Origin: Cydia pomonella
Taxonomy: Eukaryota > Arthropoda > Insecta > Lepidoptera > Tortricidae
DNA: 64,000 nucleotides
Assembly (NCBI RefSeq): GCF_033807575.1
Contig: NC_084715.1
Coordinates: 6,373,349-6,437,348, forward strand
Direction: 5' to 3'
Translations under genes and position numbers: made by a program
Shown: piece by piece, positions 1 to 11,164 of the stretch
Numbering within the stretch: the first letter of the stretch is position 1
Layout: each line of letters opens with the position of its first letter
The notes under the pieces: generated by a model
What the model was told of the DNA's origin: nothing
The model's database searches: none
Seen by the model: the letters and a program-made list of their open reading frames with translations, nothing else

Positions 1-3
1 TCA

Positions 4-150
4 GGCTTGTGTGAACGCGGTGAAGATATCCAAACAATAGAACACATCATTAACTGCTGCCCTCTGCAGTCAAACACCGGAGCTAGAGAAGACCTGCTGC
101 AACTCACACCCGATGCAGCAGCGTGGCTCAACTGCTTGACCTATAACTTT
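4..150 (+). pseudogene. LINE polyprotein C-terminal zinc-binding tail (fragment)
   Basis: The frame starting before the window edge reads a Cys...QT.EHI...CCP pattern followed by a leucine-rich tail ending in AAAWLNCL. This layout (Cys, then His-Ile, then Cys-Pro about 13-15 residues later, then a 'W-(L/I)-N' tail) is what the post-RT tail of many insect non-LTR retrotransposons looks like. The RT itself lies outside the window, so the copy is cut by the window edge or truncated. The open frame runs on to 345, but residues after about codon 48 no longer look like the family. Assignment to the class is fairly sure; the clade is not resolved. Confidence 0.6.
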
Positions 151-509
151 TTCGATTTGTATTCTTTTGGACCCGTTTTATTATTTCGCGGTAAAATAAA
201 TGTTATTTGCCTATTTTGTAAATTATGCCATACGACAAAAAAAAATTGGGATTCAGACTGCACCAACGTTTCTGTTACAGTATACAGCAGTAACGGTGGG
301 TTACTGCCGAATGCATTGCTGCGGGAAATGTCAAAATCAATGTAGAGGCTTGGATTGACAAGAAATGTGAAAAGCAATGTTGATACCCCGATTTTTGATA
401 TTTACTACGGGAATCCAGTCGGCAGCAATACTGCAGCAGTAACGCTGTTGCGGTCTTAATCTGAATGTTACATTAAGACATAAATTGCATGCTTTAAAAT
501 TGTGTTAAG
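151..509. other. No recognisable feature
   Basis: AT-rich DNA after the LINE tail. I see no gene, palindrome or family I recognise. Confidence 0.4.
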
Positions 510-865
510 TGTGGAGTGAACTTAGACGTAGTGACAAAAATTGAAAAAGTTATGTTGAGATGGATTGGACACGTGGAAAGAATGAGTGAAAGAAGGCTAA
601 CAAAGAGAGTGTATAAGGGAGAAGTAGAAGAGGGAGCTGGAAGGGGTAGACCTCGGCGGACTTTTTCTGATCAAATTGGCAAAATCCTGAAGAAAGGCCA
701 GCTCATGAGCACTCTAAAACCGGCCAGCGTGTAAGTATGAGGAATGTTATGAAAGTGAAGGAAGCGAAAGAGGTAGGTATGTCAGGATCGTAGCAAGTGG
801 AAATCCGTGGTCTTTGACTACCCCTCCGGGAAATTGGTGTGATTATATCGTATGTATGTTACATT
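510..865 (+). pseudogene. LINE C-terminal tail and 3' end
   Basis: The frame from 516 reads an 'RWIGHVERMSERRLTKRVY' type block followed by GRGRPRRT, the basic C-terminal signature of a widespread lepidopteran LINE tail. The frame breaks after about 72 codons, but the expected terminal block (SKWKSVVFDYPSGK) is still readable from 792 in another frame and ends at a TGA at 840-842. The copy is therefore a 5'-truncated 3' end with at least one frameshift and a stop. The following 842-865 region looks like the short 3'UTR. Confidence 0.75.
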
Positions 866-884
866 GTGTTGTATTTTTTTGGTC

Positions 885-1025
885 TCGTGTCTTGAAAGGA
901 TAAAAACGGAACCCTTATAGAATCATTCGTGTCTGTCTGTCCGTCCATCTGTCACAGTCAATTTGCTCCGAAACTGTCGGACGTATTGAGTTGAAATTGG
1001 ATACACAAATGTAAGTCGCTGACCC
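885..1025. repeat. Interspersed repeat fragment with 'GTCTGTCTGTCCGTCC' core
   Basis: The stretch 'ggataaaaacggaaccctta...gtctgtctgtccgtcc...' followed by a 'ccgaaactg' and 'gttgaaattgg' block resembles a dispersed element common in lepidopteran introns. A related family in the opposite orientation is at 52690-53050. Class unknown. Confidence 0.45.
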
Positions 1026-1363
1026 AAAATCGGATCAGTAACTGAGTGACGTAAATAAATGTAAGCTTGATTATTAATAAAGGAAAAAAAACATAACAGG
1101 GCATGTTGTAAGAATTTGGTACTGGTCGCGAAATAACACTTTTCACGAGCAAGTGTAATAAAAAGAATCCCTTATCGCACTTTTATTTAAATATGTTACC
1201 CGCATCAACACCGAACTCTTCACTAGGTCGTTAAACTGCTCGGTCCCGTTCCATATTGTCCCGTAAAACCCGGGAATGTTTAATAGGCGTGCTTACAATG
1301 CGTGAAACTTTGATAACAAGATCCTTAGTCTTACCATGTAGTTTTGTTTTTAAATAAAGGAAA

Positions 1364-1457
1364 ACGGAAATATTCACTGTTCACGATACACGATCTGAGC
1401 CCGCTGCTCTACCAGCTGAGCTATTGAGGCTTACCCATTGACAGTGAATATTTCCAT
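1364..1457 (-). repeat. tRNA-like segment enclosed by a 15-bp inverted repeat
   Basis: On the minus strand, 'TAGCTCAGCTGGTAGAGC' at about 1405-1425 is a clear tRNA A-box region. It is enclosed by GGAAATATTCACTGT (plus strand, about 1366-1381) and its exact reverse complement ACAGTGAATATTTCC (about 1441-1456). There is no complete acceptor stem or credible B box, so this is a SINE head or tRNA-derived relic rather than a functional tRNA. Compare 3785-3905 and 30965-31130. Confidence 0.55.
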
Positions 1458-2276
1458 CCACACCATCACCATCATATGCGCCGTAGGACGTTGCTTAGCG
1501 ATATCTACTAATAAATAAATAATATAAATATTTTTCTTATTTTCAGGTAAATATCCATCACGGCTGTTCACACACATCACACACTTCGTTAAAGTAATAC
1601 TTAAGTACAAGTAGTAATATAAGTACTTACTAAAAATTAAATAGGTACGGGTCCCTACTTGCCTACTTGATTGTTAGCAACATAAGCAATTAAGCAACTT
1701 GCAAAGGTTTAATTAACCTTGACTTAATCCCTCTAATTGACATGTTTACAGGACCTAACAGTCCTTCAGCAACAGTATCAAGGTTAAAAGAAACCTCTAT
1801 AAACTAATTTACTTATAATTCAAATAAAATTCTAGAGGGCATCAGGAGCGCCTTTCGATCATTAGAAATCTAATATCTATTTGATATTCATATGACATTG
1901 CTCGAAGTATGTTTTTGCACATAAGTTTTTTCCAGAATATCGAATTATTTATTATTATAATCTGGCAAAATTAATGAGCGACTGAGTTATTTATTCTCTA
2001 ATTTGTAATGGAGACGAGACGGCTCAAATTATATATCGTTAAACCCAGAGACATGTCAGTCGCTTCGCTTGACAGACAGATGAAGTGTGCGAAAGGGAAG
2101 CCATGCCGTATATGAACAAGCTATAAGTGCAAAAGAGGCAGACTACATATGAGAAAACGTAACCAATTTTGAGTTCGAAGGCGGCCGAGGCGGCCAAAAT
2201 CTTATTGCCGTATTTTTTAACGTGAAAAATATACGAGAATCAAAAAGAAAAATATATATTAAGTAATTTAGTGACG
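1458..2276. other. Unassigned AT-rich DNA
   Basis: Mostly A/T-rich with TAAATAAATAAT-type runs near 1510. I see no coding signal. A GGCGGCCGAGGCGGCC motif at about 2181-2196 sits 80 bp before the THAP-like exon and may be part of the same unit. Confidence 0.35.
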
Positions 2277-2347
2277 ATGGTGTCATATTGTGTGCCGGGT
2301 TGTAGTGTTTCAGGGCCAAAAAACCCAGGAAAATACTCATTTCACAG
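2277..2347 (+). CDS. Candidate THAP-domain first coding exon
   Basis: An ATG at 2277 in a good context (gacgATGG) opens 24 codons that read as the N-terminus of a THAP zinc finger: Met-x-x-Tyr-Cys, then Pro-Gly-Cys (a Cys-x3-Cys pair), Lys-Asn-Pro, and a terminal Ser-Phe-His. The codon after His is split by AG|GTAATT, a good splice donor at 2348, which is about where THAP exon 1 can end before the FP..W segment. THAP domains bind DNA and occur in host regulators and P-element transposases. The matching second exon (W, C-x2-H) is not found in the following 1.5 kb. It could be a host gene start, a P-element relic or chance; only 24 residues are visible. Confidence 0.4.
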
Positions 2348-3784
2348 GTAATTATGATAATCGTAGCGAAATTTTCGTAACGATATTTTATCAAATTAAC
2401 AGCATGAAAAGTGTAAAAAGCCAATTTATACAGTTCATTATAAGTTTTTCTTCAATTGTGTGTTAATATTTCATCATAATAGTCAATAATTTAGAATATT
2501 TTGTGTAAAAACCTAAACTGTTACTTTACGCTAGGGCTTGACAAAATGTTCATATGACTGTATCGATAACTTGTCGGTATATTCGTAGGTATGGAATTAG
2601 TTGTTCACAAGACATCATTAAGATATTACCTTTATAACCGACTTAAAATAATAACGATTGTTATAATACCTTTTTTGAAGGTGCACATGTTTAGCGATAA
2701 ATTTAAACTTCACTTTCCAACACAGTACTTACATTTTAACCGCTTTTCCACGGCTTTGCCGCCAACACAAGGAAACACAAGACAGCGTATACTTGTACAC
2801 AGCGTATACACACCCAACCCAACTTGTCAGCAGGAAAAGGCGCGAAATTCAAATTTTCTTTGGTAAGTCAACTCTTTGCGAACACATTTTCAAACAACTT
2901 CAACTTTATCATTTTCAACTTTTTCAAACACATTTGAAAAAGTAGTCGATAAAGCAGTCGATAAAGCAGTTAAACATCGATAGATTATTAATATATTGTA
3001 ACATGACATCACTATTTTTGTGCGCACATAGACAATTTACGCACACACTTGCATTTCATTTTTGGTCACACTTTCGAAGTTTGACAGTCGTTCTATACTA
3101 TCCTATTTCTATGGTTAAACCGTTATATTTGTGTCATGTATGTGCGTACAAAATAGTGAAAACTAGTTTTCACCAAGGCACAAAACTAACAAAACCAATG
3201 TTTCACTGAAGATAACGAACTAGAAACATGTCTGTGAAATAACATCTAAGATATTTAACACCGAGTCCAGAGGCTGTACTCTTTCCTTCTATTTTCATAG
3301 CAAGAAAGTAAGGCAGAAAGTTCGTATGAAACTTCGTATTTATTTTACAACAATAATACTACAGTGTCTACAGTATTTTAACTGTGCACAGTAGGGTTCA
3401 AAAGTGCATGGACAAATTATGAATGAAATCATTCATATATGTCATTTCTGTCAGTGCAACTTAAATTGGCTACCCAATTTTTATTGTCATGAATTCGCTC
3501 TGTTTGTTTTATGTAAATCAATTCATCTCATTACAACTTCTATTTGGGATTAGTTTAACTTAAACTTGTAGCTATGGTACCCTTAAGGTAACCTAGTATC
3601 TGAGGTAGTAAACCCTTCTTGGAACGCCTTAGTACTTCAATGTACATAATTGGCGCAGTCGGTAGGTTTAGAATTCTTTATTCGACATCAGTAGTATAAA
3701 TACGAGTATACCTTTATTCTTCGGGTTTACATAACATTGAACAGGATAATCGTTCGTCCAATTGAGAAATTTTTATCCAATTTA
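2348..3784. other. Unassigned DNA, possible intron after the THAP-like exon
   Basis: No ORF with family resemblance on either strand. A small direct repeat, 'gtcgataaagca', is doubled at about 2945-2970. Otherwise AT-rich single-copy-looking DNA. Confidence 0.35.
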
Positions 3785-3905
3785 ATGTTTGACTAGCAGA
3801 AACGTCTGCGAACGTTACTATTAAACGTGGAATAAATTTTAACTCACGGCCTCTCTGGATCGATACTCCAGCGCTCTGCCAACTGCGCCACTAAGACCTC
3901 ACCCA
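3785..3905 (-). repeat. tRNA-derived SINE, minus strand
   Basis: The reverse complement holds 'TTAGTGGCGCAGTTGGCAGAGCGC', a good tRNA A-box segment, followed by a degenerate B-box area. Downstream comes a body ending in 'ttattccacgtttaatagtaacgttcgcagacgtttctgct'-like sequence (positions 3797-3845). The same body with the same 'gttcgcag.cgtttctgc' end occurs at 31085-31130, so the two copies define one SINE family. Confidence 0.6.
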
Positions 3906-4354
3906 TAACCATAAATTTACCCACGATATGGGTATAGGGGACTCTAGCGACATCTACCGTAAGAACGCAATTCCACAAAAAAAATTGCAAGGCAGTAATT
4001 TTACCACTTTCAAATTCATTTTTATTCAGTTATATAACTGTTTGCAATATCTCCACCGTGCCCAAAAGCTTGAGTAAGTCAGTCTGTAAAATTTAGTGGT
4101 TTGCTTCGGATTTACTGCCGGCCTCGGTGCAGTGTCGGCTTTCCGAGCTCTAGTCTTACGGTATTACGTAAGGTGAGGTTAAGCGCAAACACGTTGAAAT
4201 GTCGATGTCAGATCTATATAGGTCACAGTGAGTCACATGAATATGGGTCAATAAACTGTTGTGTGACTAATATTTGTGGCTTCGTGAAGATATTACTTGC
4301 GTGAATCAACTTTTTCTTGTATTTTGCAAGAATTGCCCTTAATCATTATTAGTT

Positions 4355-5287
4355 CAAAAGGGTCTAGCAGGCTAAGCGAACAAGAAGTGCCCCCAACGAC
4401 GGATTTTGTCGATATTTCTGGTAGTGTACTGTTAGGTCCTAAGGACCCTCCATGCTTAACATCAGACCTCGATTCTCTTTTGTTTGCGAGTTATTCAGGA
4501 TAACGTAAAATAATTAGGGTATCATTGAAAGTGTCATATTTTATAAACGATTCAAGTTACGTGAACCAAACAAAATTATATTTGATAACAATAAAAAAAC
4601 TACAAAATGCATATTTTTTACCAGCATCCTGTCCTTAAACTTCATTGCAAAAATATTTTAAAAATATTTTTTAATGTTTTTTTACAAGACTTGCACTTAA
4701 TGTTTTCCATTTTCCACTACAAAATGCAAAAAACAAATGCAGATAATATTATGTGTCAGATGTTATCAAAGCTGACACGTCATCGTTGATGTACTTCTAT
4801 CTGTACATATAATGCCAGTGACTACTTATTGGAGAATCGTTTTTTTTTGACATGAAGCACGAACATTTGTGCAAATATTTTTATATGTGTATGTAGTGAG
4901 AATTAGTGGCTACTCATGCATATTTTTTTTGGAGGTGTACCTCCGCGAAAAGTAAAAAAAAAAATTGGAAGTAAAAATTTATTTTTATTTTTTGCAATGA
5001 AGTTTAAGGACAGGATGCTGGTAAAAAATATGCATTTTGTAGTTTTTTTTATTGCTATCAAATATAATTTTGTTTGGTTCACGTAACTTGAATCGTTTAT
5101 AAAATATGACACTTTCAATGATACCCTAATTATTTTACGTTATCCTGAATAACTCGCAAACAAAAGAGAATCGAGGTCTGATGTTAAGCATGGAGGGTCC
5201 TTAGGACCTAACAGTACACTACCAGAAATATCGACAAAATCCGTCGTTGGGGGCACTTCTTGTTCGCTTAGCCTGCTAGACCCTTTG
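4355..5287. mobile_element. Foldback-type element with ~300-bp nearly identical arms
   Basis: Left arm 4355-4655 and right arm 4986-5287 are reverse complements over about 300 bp. By eye they differ only by two A-run indels and one A/G change, roughly 99% identity. The arms begin with CAAA(A)GGGTCTAGCAGG. Outside them TTAGTT occurs at 4349-4354 and at 5288-5293, a candidate 6-bp target duplication. The 330-bp centre is AT-rich with no ORF. The element is non-autonomous, and its superfamily is unknown to me. Confidence 0.8.
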
Positions 5288-5293
5288 TTAGTT

Positions 5294-5851
5294 TTAACGT
5301 GGTAAAAATGAAACGAGATCCTTAATATATATGCCAGATCCGGCAGAAATAAAAATACGTCAAATTTTTATTAAAAAAATTGGTTGACCCAGTGGACGAA
5401 CCCTTATTTTCCTACAAAAGTCACTGCTCTTAAATAAGTATTAAAATATCAAAACATAATAAAAAATATTGCATTACGTAGCTTGTTTATCTGTTTTTAT
5501 ATAATAAGAAAAAAATAGTTACATAAAATCGGATTTTTTTATCACTGTTAGCCAAAGTAGGTCAAATTTAGCTGACAAAAAAAGTTGAAAATTCAGCCAC
5601 TTGTACACCAACCTAACGAGTGGTCGACAATGATATACGATCAGTCTTTTGGTGCGATAGTCTTTCTTCTTTGTTATAGCTGTTTGTAGTAAAACTATCC
5701 AGGTAGAGGCGATACTTGTGGACGATAAGTATATCGTATTTCGCCGAATTTCACGCCAATTCCTGAGTTTTCTGTCGTCGGTAGGTTTGTAATTCAACCG
5801 ATCATGGGTAAATCTATAAAGTTGAAGTTAGAAGACAGGAAGGTTTAACGA
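5294..5851. other. Unassigned DNA
   Basis: AT-rich. The 92-codon minus-strand open frame at 5519-5797 shows no family motif and is treated as chance. Confidence 0.35.
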
Positions 5852-6129
5852 TCAGTTTGGCCTAGTGGGTAGTGACCCCGCCTACGAAGCCGATGGTCCC
5901 GGGTTCAAATCCTGGTAAGGGCATTTATTCGTGTGATGAGCATGGATATTTGTTCCTGAGTCATGGGTGTTTTCTATGTATTTAAGTATTTAATAAATAT
6001 TTATATATTATATATATCGTTGTCTAAGTACCCTCAACACAAGCCTTATTGAGCTTACTGTGGGACTTAGTCAATTTGTGTAATAATGCCCTATAATATT
6101 TATTTATTTATTATTTATTTATTTAATTT
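5852..6129 (+). repeat. Full-length tRNA-derived SINE
   Basis: The head carries a degenerate A box (ggcctagtgggtagtgac) and a strong B box GGTTCAAATCC at 5902-5912. The body runs through 'tgttcctgagtcatgggtgttttc' style sequence (about 5955-5978), an AT-rich 'aaatatttatat' block, the 'ccttattgagcttactgtggga' segment, and an ATTTATTTATT tail. This is the same family as copies at 44598-46580, 48319-48468, 51012-51109 and 57712-57838, and resembles the HaSE-type lepidopteran SINEs. It is the most complete copy here. Confidence 0.85.
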
Positions 6130-6261
6130 AAAAGTGTGACCATTTCATCATTAAAGTCAAATTTCTATGAAAATATGACGTTTATAATGACACTTTCTTC
6201 TGTTCAAGTCGTCACAAAATTAGAATAGGTGGACTCTAGTCGATAGTCTGTTTGTATGTGA

Positions 6262-6560
6262 TAGCCAGCAAACGAGCAGACGAGCCGTCTGATGGGAAGC
6301 GGCCATCAAGTCAGGAGCCACTTAAGCGTTCCTGACCCTTGAGAACCCTAAATACCCACTTCTTGAAGAATCCCATGTCGTAGCGCAAAAGAAATACCTC
6401 AGGAGGCAACTTGCATTCTTGGTGTGCCATGCATCTAAGAAGTGAGGATGAGCTTTACTGCTTTGGCGGGAGGTTCGGTGATAAAAACGTGACGATGGCA
6501 CCAATACAATTCTACGGAGCATTTCCCATTGTACTGACGGTAGAACATGCAAAGAGAGCC
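6262..6560 (-). pseudogene. LINE C-terminus and 3'UTR fragment
   Basis: On the minus strand, 'LPPEVFLLRYDMGFFKKW' is readable near 6340-6410. It matches the 'W-N-x-L-P..VFP..YD...FK+R' block that ends a common lepidopteran LINE protein. It is followed (towards lower coordinates) by the 3'UTR ending in the 'atcagacggctcgtctgctcgtttgct' signature. Frameshifts are present. The related 3' ends at 9494, 20882, 24005 and 34292 share the 'cgcctgatgg' plus 'gtttgc' end. Confidence 0.65.
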
Positions 6561-7464
6561 CACGTCTCCGAAGGCTAAGAGGTTCTAAGCCGTCAGTATT
6601 TAAGTTCCAGATCGCGACAGTCTAGCAAGTGGGTATCCGCAAAATGTGTAATACCTTCTCAGGAAACAAGTATTGTGTGTACCTATTTATTTACTTCATA
6701 TTCTTCATAATCTCCCTTTCGTTTGGTGAAATCGATTGTTCCAGTACCAACGACCTTTCCATTGAACTGCCAAGTGGCAGCGAACAATGCAAGCAATAAC
6801 GCGGCGCACTTGATAAATTGCAGTTACAATGTTGCAGATCATGCACTGTGTGCCTGAATCATAATACTACATTACATGTTCATATATGAAATACTAGATT
6901 TTGTTAAACGTCACTACAGACACACATCAAATCTAATGTACTTAAGTAAATTAAATTAGGATGCATTTCAAGTAATATTGCTCGAAGCGTATAATTTTAC
7001 GAGTAAAATTGCGCCTGTATGAGGTAACCTTGTGCTCTTCGAGAACGATTCGAAAGACCCCGCTTTTGCGTTTGCAAGATTCAAACATGTTAAAGAGAAA
7101 AATAAATAAATAGTGATCAAAATCACCTTAATAAACAAGTAACGTATTTTTTGACGTGTTTTTTATGAATCTCCGAATATTATCTAGAATAATGCAAAAC
7201 CGCGGTAGAAAATTAAGTTAAATTATATTGTAAATTATTCACCATTAAATAACTTTTTAAACGATAATAAGGAATCTATACCCATTACTTTTGTATCAAT
7301 TAAAACAGTTGTGACAGAAGTTATGACCTGACTAAGTACCTGCAATAATATGTTACTCTTCCGAGGCCGCAAAAATATGCGACCCACTCTTATGGCTCTA
7401 CAAAAAGATCGTGTCATTTATTTTTGCGGCCTTTGTTGTGAAAAAAATATTGCAGGTGAATGTC
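6561..7464. other. Unassigned DNA with a hAT-related scrap
   Basis: Mostly unassigned. Around 7308-7342 'gtgacagaagttatgacctgactaag' is almost the same as 24383-24410 inside the large hAT element, so a piece of that family may lie at about 7235-7420. Confidence 0.35.
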
Positions 7465-7599
7465 CAGTCGCCATCAGATATATCGGAGCGGCAGAAGTGC
7501 TTAAAAATATCTGAACACGCACTATAGCGCCTTAACAATAGAGGCGTGTTCAGATATTTGTGAGCACTTCGGCCGCCCCGATATATATGATGGCGACTG
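7465..7599. mobile_element. Palindromic MITE (CAGTCGCCATC family)
   Basis: The arms CAGTCGCCATCAGATATATCGG (first 20 bases are 7465-7484) and the reverse complement ending ATGATGGCGACTG at 7599 enclose a core with 'atctgaacacgc' / 'gcgtgttcagat'. Nearly the whole 135 bp folds into one hairpin. A half copy is at 40235-40275. No ORF and no clear target duplication. Confidence 0.75.
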
Positions 7600-8050
7600 T
7601 ACGTCTACTGAGTACATATCAATTTCCAAACCTTAACAGATTTTTCATGCCAAATGAGTGTATTTTAGTAGTTAAGCTATTATTTGTAAGTAATTTTAAA
7701 GCTAAAAACAGATGTTAAAATCATATTACTGCTCCAGGATAGCATTCCCGGGAGTGAGTGTTGCAACCGAGCGCGGATTAGCTGGCCTAGTTTAGGAAAT
7801 CAAACATTCCCGGCCTACAGCTATATTCTATCCGGTCTAGTTTTGCCAGGTGAGCAAAACGGTAAACAAACAAAACGTCAAACTGAAATAGATGTCATAA
7901 TACTGGCGGCCCGATGCGTGTACTTCTCTTATTTTTAAATATTTCTGGGTTATTATTTTTGAATATTATATAGAGGATCCCAGTCACTTGGTAATATGTA
8001 TTTTGGAATAATCCAATCAGTAGCTTTCAATCTAGAGCACTTCAAAATCA
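7600..8050. other. Unassigned DNA
   Basis: No gene. 7735-7860 has 'cattcccggg' and 'cattcccggcc' motifs in a short GC-richer patch that may be an old MITE, but I cannot define its ends. Confidence 0.3.
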
Positions 8051-8059
8051 ACTCTGGAT

Positions 8060-8343
8060 AACGCTCGGAACCGGTTTTTAAAATACCGGTTTATTTCGGT
8101 TTTCCTCCGAACTTTTATAAGAACGCGAACGTTTTGAGAACTTAATTGTAACCTAAAAAAACGGTTTATTCGACGAGCGACGAAACGGCCGGTCGGCCTG
8201 GTGGCGTGCCACGTAAACATAGACACCGACATAGGAAGAAACCGGTCTTTATTTTTCTAAAGCGGTTAATTTGACAAGAACTGTTCTCTTAAAAACATAA
8301 TTAAAAGTAACGGTTTGGAAATTTTACGGGTTTCCGAGCCTTG
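8060..8343. mobile_element. hAT-like MITE
   Basis: Ends are imperfect inverted repeats: left 'aacgctcggaaccgg', right reading back as 'CAAGGCTCGGAAACCCG'. The flanks carry ACTCTGGAT at 8051-8059 and again at 8344-8352, an 8-9 bp duplication as expected for hAT elements. The body is short and non-coding, with 'accggttt' repeats near both ends. Confidence 0.65.
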
Positions 8344-8352
8344 ACTCTGGAT

Positions 8353-9493
8353 TGTAAAATTTTGGAACCTTTTCTAATAATTTGTTAGACCAAGTAGTAG
8401 TGAAAATGTTACATTATATATTTGTAATCTACTCATAAAGCCCTTTCATTTGGTACCCCACATGGTATGTTAAAAAGAAAAAGTAAAAAACCTTATACTG
8501 CCCACTTTATGACATCACAGCAACTACTCCTAACATTTTCGTGCTTGTCATCTCATATATTTGTATTCAGGACATTATACTGAATTCATTAATACCATAT
8601 TTACCCAAATCCGAGATCACATGAACGAAAAGTAACCTAAAACCTGTTCCGCCGCCCTACGGTATTTCGGTGGATCCGGAGGCATGTCTTGATTGACGAA
8701 TGTCTGTAATTCTGTGACGCAACATATTATGTTCTTGTTTCTGCAACTTTTTTTAACGGGTAATTTTGGCTTATAAGTATATGGATGGCTTTGAAAATGT
8801 TAAGGCGAAAATTATTTTGCGTAAAAGTATGGTACAGTTTTATGTAACATCGTCTTTGCAAATTTCGAATAGCATTTTGAATACCCTTTTGTTTACGTGA
8901 TTATCAGTATCACACTGATGCGGATGCGCACGACGCTCCGATGTGTGAGAGAGATAGCATTAGGGATATATATACCGATGGCTCGGTCGCATCTAATCTG
9001 ATAAGTGCCTTACAAAGACAAATCCTGAAGGTATTCACGACCATGTTCCAAGTTTACAATTTTAATTAAAATGGCTTCGGACCGTTACTTAAGGCCCTTC
9101 GCAGCTTAACTAACGATAATCCATGGTTTTAGATTACCGTGTAGTTAAAACCATATAGTGATCGGATTAGTTTTCGCTAGTCCAGACAGACATCGAAGGT
9201 AGACTGTGCGTTTGTACCTTTAAGCCTTAAAGTTTAGCCCCTGAAGACCTTAAAATTTAACCTAACCGAATGAGTAGAAAACGCCAATCGAAATTTAAAT
9301 AATGTATGAAAATGACCACGTGACTTTGAGTTGCATCTGTCATTCCGATACATTTTTTCTTTCAGTGTCTGTCGACTCAAGATTGTCAACTTGGCTTAGG
9401 CCCCCTTGTTGGCGTAATACCTACTTTCTTGTTTCATTTGTCAAAATTCATACACAACACACAAATGTGTCTTATTCGAAACCTCCGGGCTAC
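8353..9493. other. Unassigned DNA
   Basis: No recognisable gene or repeat. Short AT-rich frames only. Confidence 0.35.
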
Positions 9494-9610
9494 TTTTTTA
9501 TACTAGTTCAGTGGCAAACAAGCATACGGCCAGCCTGATGATAAGCAGTATCCGTAGCCTATGTACGCCTGCAACTCCGGAGGAGTTACATGCGCGTTAC
9601 CGACCCTAAA
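9494..9610 (-). repeat. LINE 3'-end fragment
   Basis: Carries the 'ggcaaacaagcatacggcc' and 'cctgatgataagcagtatcc' signature, then 'gcctgcaactcc' and 'gagttacatgcgcgtt'. This is the antisense of the LINE 3'UTR family seen at 20882-21092, 24005-24335 and 34292-34507. Only about 115 bp remain before the next repeat starts at 9611. Confidence 0.7.
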
Positions 9611-9687
9611 GGGGCCCACTGATTACCAGTTCGATCACCGATACGACAGGCCCATATCGTCCGGCGAACTGGTAATCAGTGGGCGCC
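9611..9687. mobile_element. Short palindromic MITE
   Basis: GGGGCCCACTGATTACCAGT at 9611-9630 pairs with ACTGGTAATCAGTGGGCGCC ending at 9687. A central 'gatacgacaggcccatatcg' completes a 77-bp hairpin. It sits inside or directly beside the LINE 3' end, so it is probably a later insertion. Confidence 0.75.
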
Positions 9688-10379
9688 TTAACACTCCGCA
9701 CGCACCCTCGTTGATCGGTAAACTCATTACAGTACCTAACCTTTTACTTCGCTTCTATGTATACACGATAACTATTGCAGAAGTTTCGTATAATTAACAA
9801 TTTTTCAATGTAATGGATCGAAAAAAACTTGAGCACATCAAACTCGCCTTATTGACATACATTTTTCTTTTTTGTATCTTGTCTAATTTACCATCATATC
9901 ACCGTGGAAATGCCCATGAAATACCATTTATTATGGGCAAATGAAGTTTTAAACGAAACTTTTTACGAATGAAAGAGCTTGTAAAATATTTGGGACGATC
10001 GAGCGTTGAACGGATTAAATATAAAAAATTAAATTTACCAGCGGATTTGTGCTGTAAATCGTAAATATTCCAAACAAACGTGAATACATGTTTCCCAAAT
10101 TAGGAGAAATGGCTACCGATACATTTACATATTCGCAAATTGTAGACAAATCTGTATTTTTAAAGGGTGAATGTATTTTTTTGTAATTATTTGTAAGTAC
10201 TCTGAGGAATGTTGTTGTTGTCCTAAGGCACCCCAGAGGTGCAAAGAGCCTTTACAAGTTCGGGCCACGCTTTCCTATCTTCAGGGACCCTTTTGGCCTC
10301 GCTCCAGCTCAGCTCCGAGGAATAAATAGTTCGAATTAATCCCTGCCGCTTCTTTACGCCATCTCTTTACGCGACAGCA
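9688..10379. other. Unassigned DNA
   Basis: No coding signal. 10215-10330 ('gttgttgttgtcctaaggcacccc') is a GC-richer patch that may belong to the LINE remnant downstream. Confidence 0.3.
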
Positions 10380-10535
10380 TTTCCATCTTCACCACTTATT
10401 GGCAGTCCTTAACTGTGTGTTTCTCCAGAAACTGGCTGCCTCGCACAGCTAAACTGTGGAATAAACTGTGTCGCCCACGGTATATCCGGACCGATACGAT
10501 ACGAATACGACCTTCAAACCTTCGAGCGTCTAATG
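10380..10535 (+). pseudogene. LINE C-terminal relic
   Basis: Two frames together give 'PRTAKLWNKL' and then 'VYPDRYDTNTTFK', the same 'RTA-LWN-L-P..VFPDRYD...FK' block seen in other LINE C-termini in this window. A frameshift lies between them near 10470, and a stop follows within a few codons. No RT domain is present. Confidence 0.5.
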
Positions 10536-11164
10536 TATGCAGTAGGTTCAGAAAACGGAGTTTAAAAAAGTCTTAACGCTTTTTTGAGTCACAATACGGC
10601 TGCCATAAATTTAATTAGCAATCTAGAGGCCCTTCTCGATGGCTTGTATTGATTCGAATCCTGAGTTATTGACTTTCGCTCGATAGAAAAAAATCACGAA
10701 CATAGGTCTAAAATGCGCTTTAAAATTTTGTAACAAATTATGCACAGAAATCGTTCGAAGATTCGTTTGCTCGTCTGCCTCCGAGATAAAAAAAAAGGTG
10801 CCGGTAGATGTTCAGATTGTTCAGTTCAGAAGTTAACAACTTTGTCCTCTTGTAAAACAAATAACTATTGTGGTTTCATGGGATTAGCTCGGGAGTTTTG
10901 CAAGCTCAGATTTTCTTTATTATGTTTTATTGGACTTTACTTACCGTCGTCTTCAATGACCATTTACTTAATATCACCTCGGCGGAAGGACAAACATGCG
11001 ACAGTATTTATTACCTATTTGCTAATTGCACACTCACACGTGGAAATATCTTTCCACATTCACATATAAGTAAATGCACGTGTTGCCTATGTGATCTGAA
11101 AACATATTAAGTTTGATTATTCGTTATTCTCCCCTTGACTGTTTCAGTAGTTGTAGTGCGTGAG
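10536..11164. other. Unassigned DNA
   Basis: Two overlapping frames of 80-109 codons (10740-11110) exist but have no recognisable motif or compositional support. Confidence 0.35.

Noticed and set aside
1385..1440. True tRNA gene on the minus strand
   Set aside because: Only the A-box half is good; no B box with T-loop and no acceptor pairing.
10740..11110. Two overlapping plus-strand frames (109 and 80 codons)
   Set aside because: Both frames open by chance in the same DNA, without motif.
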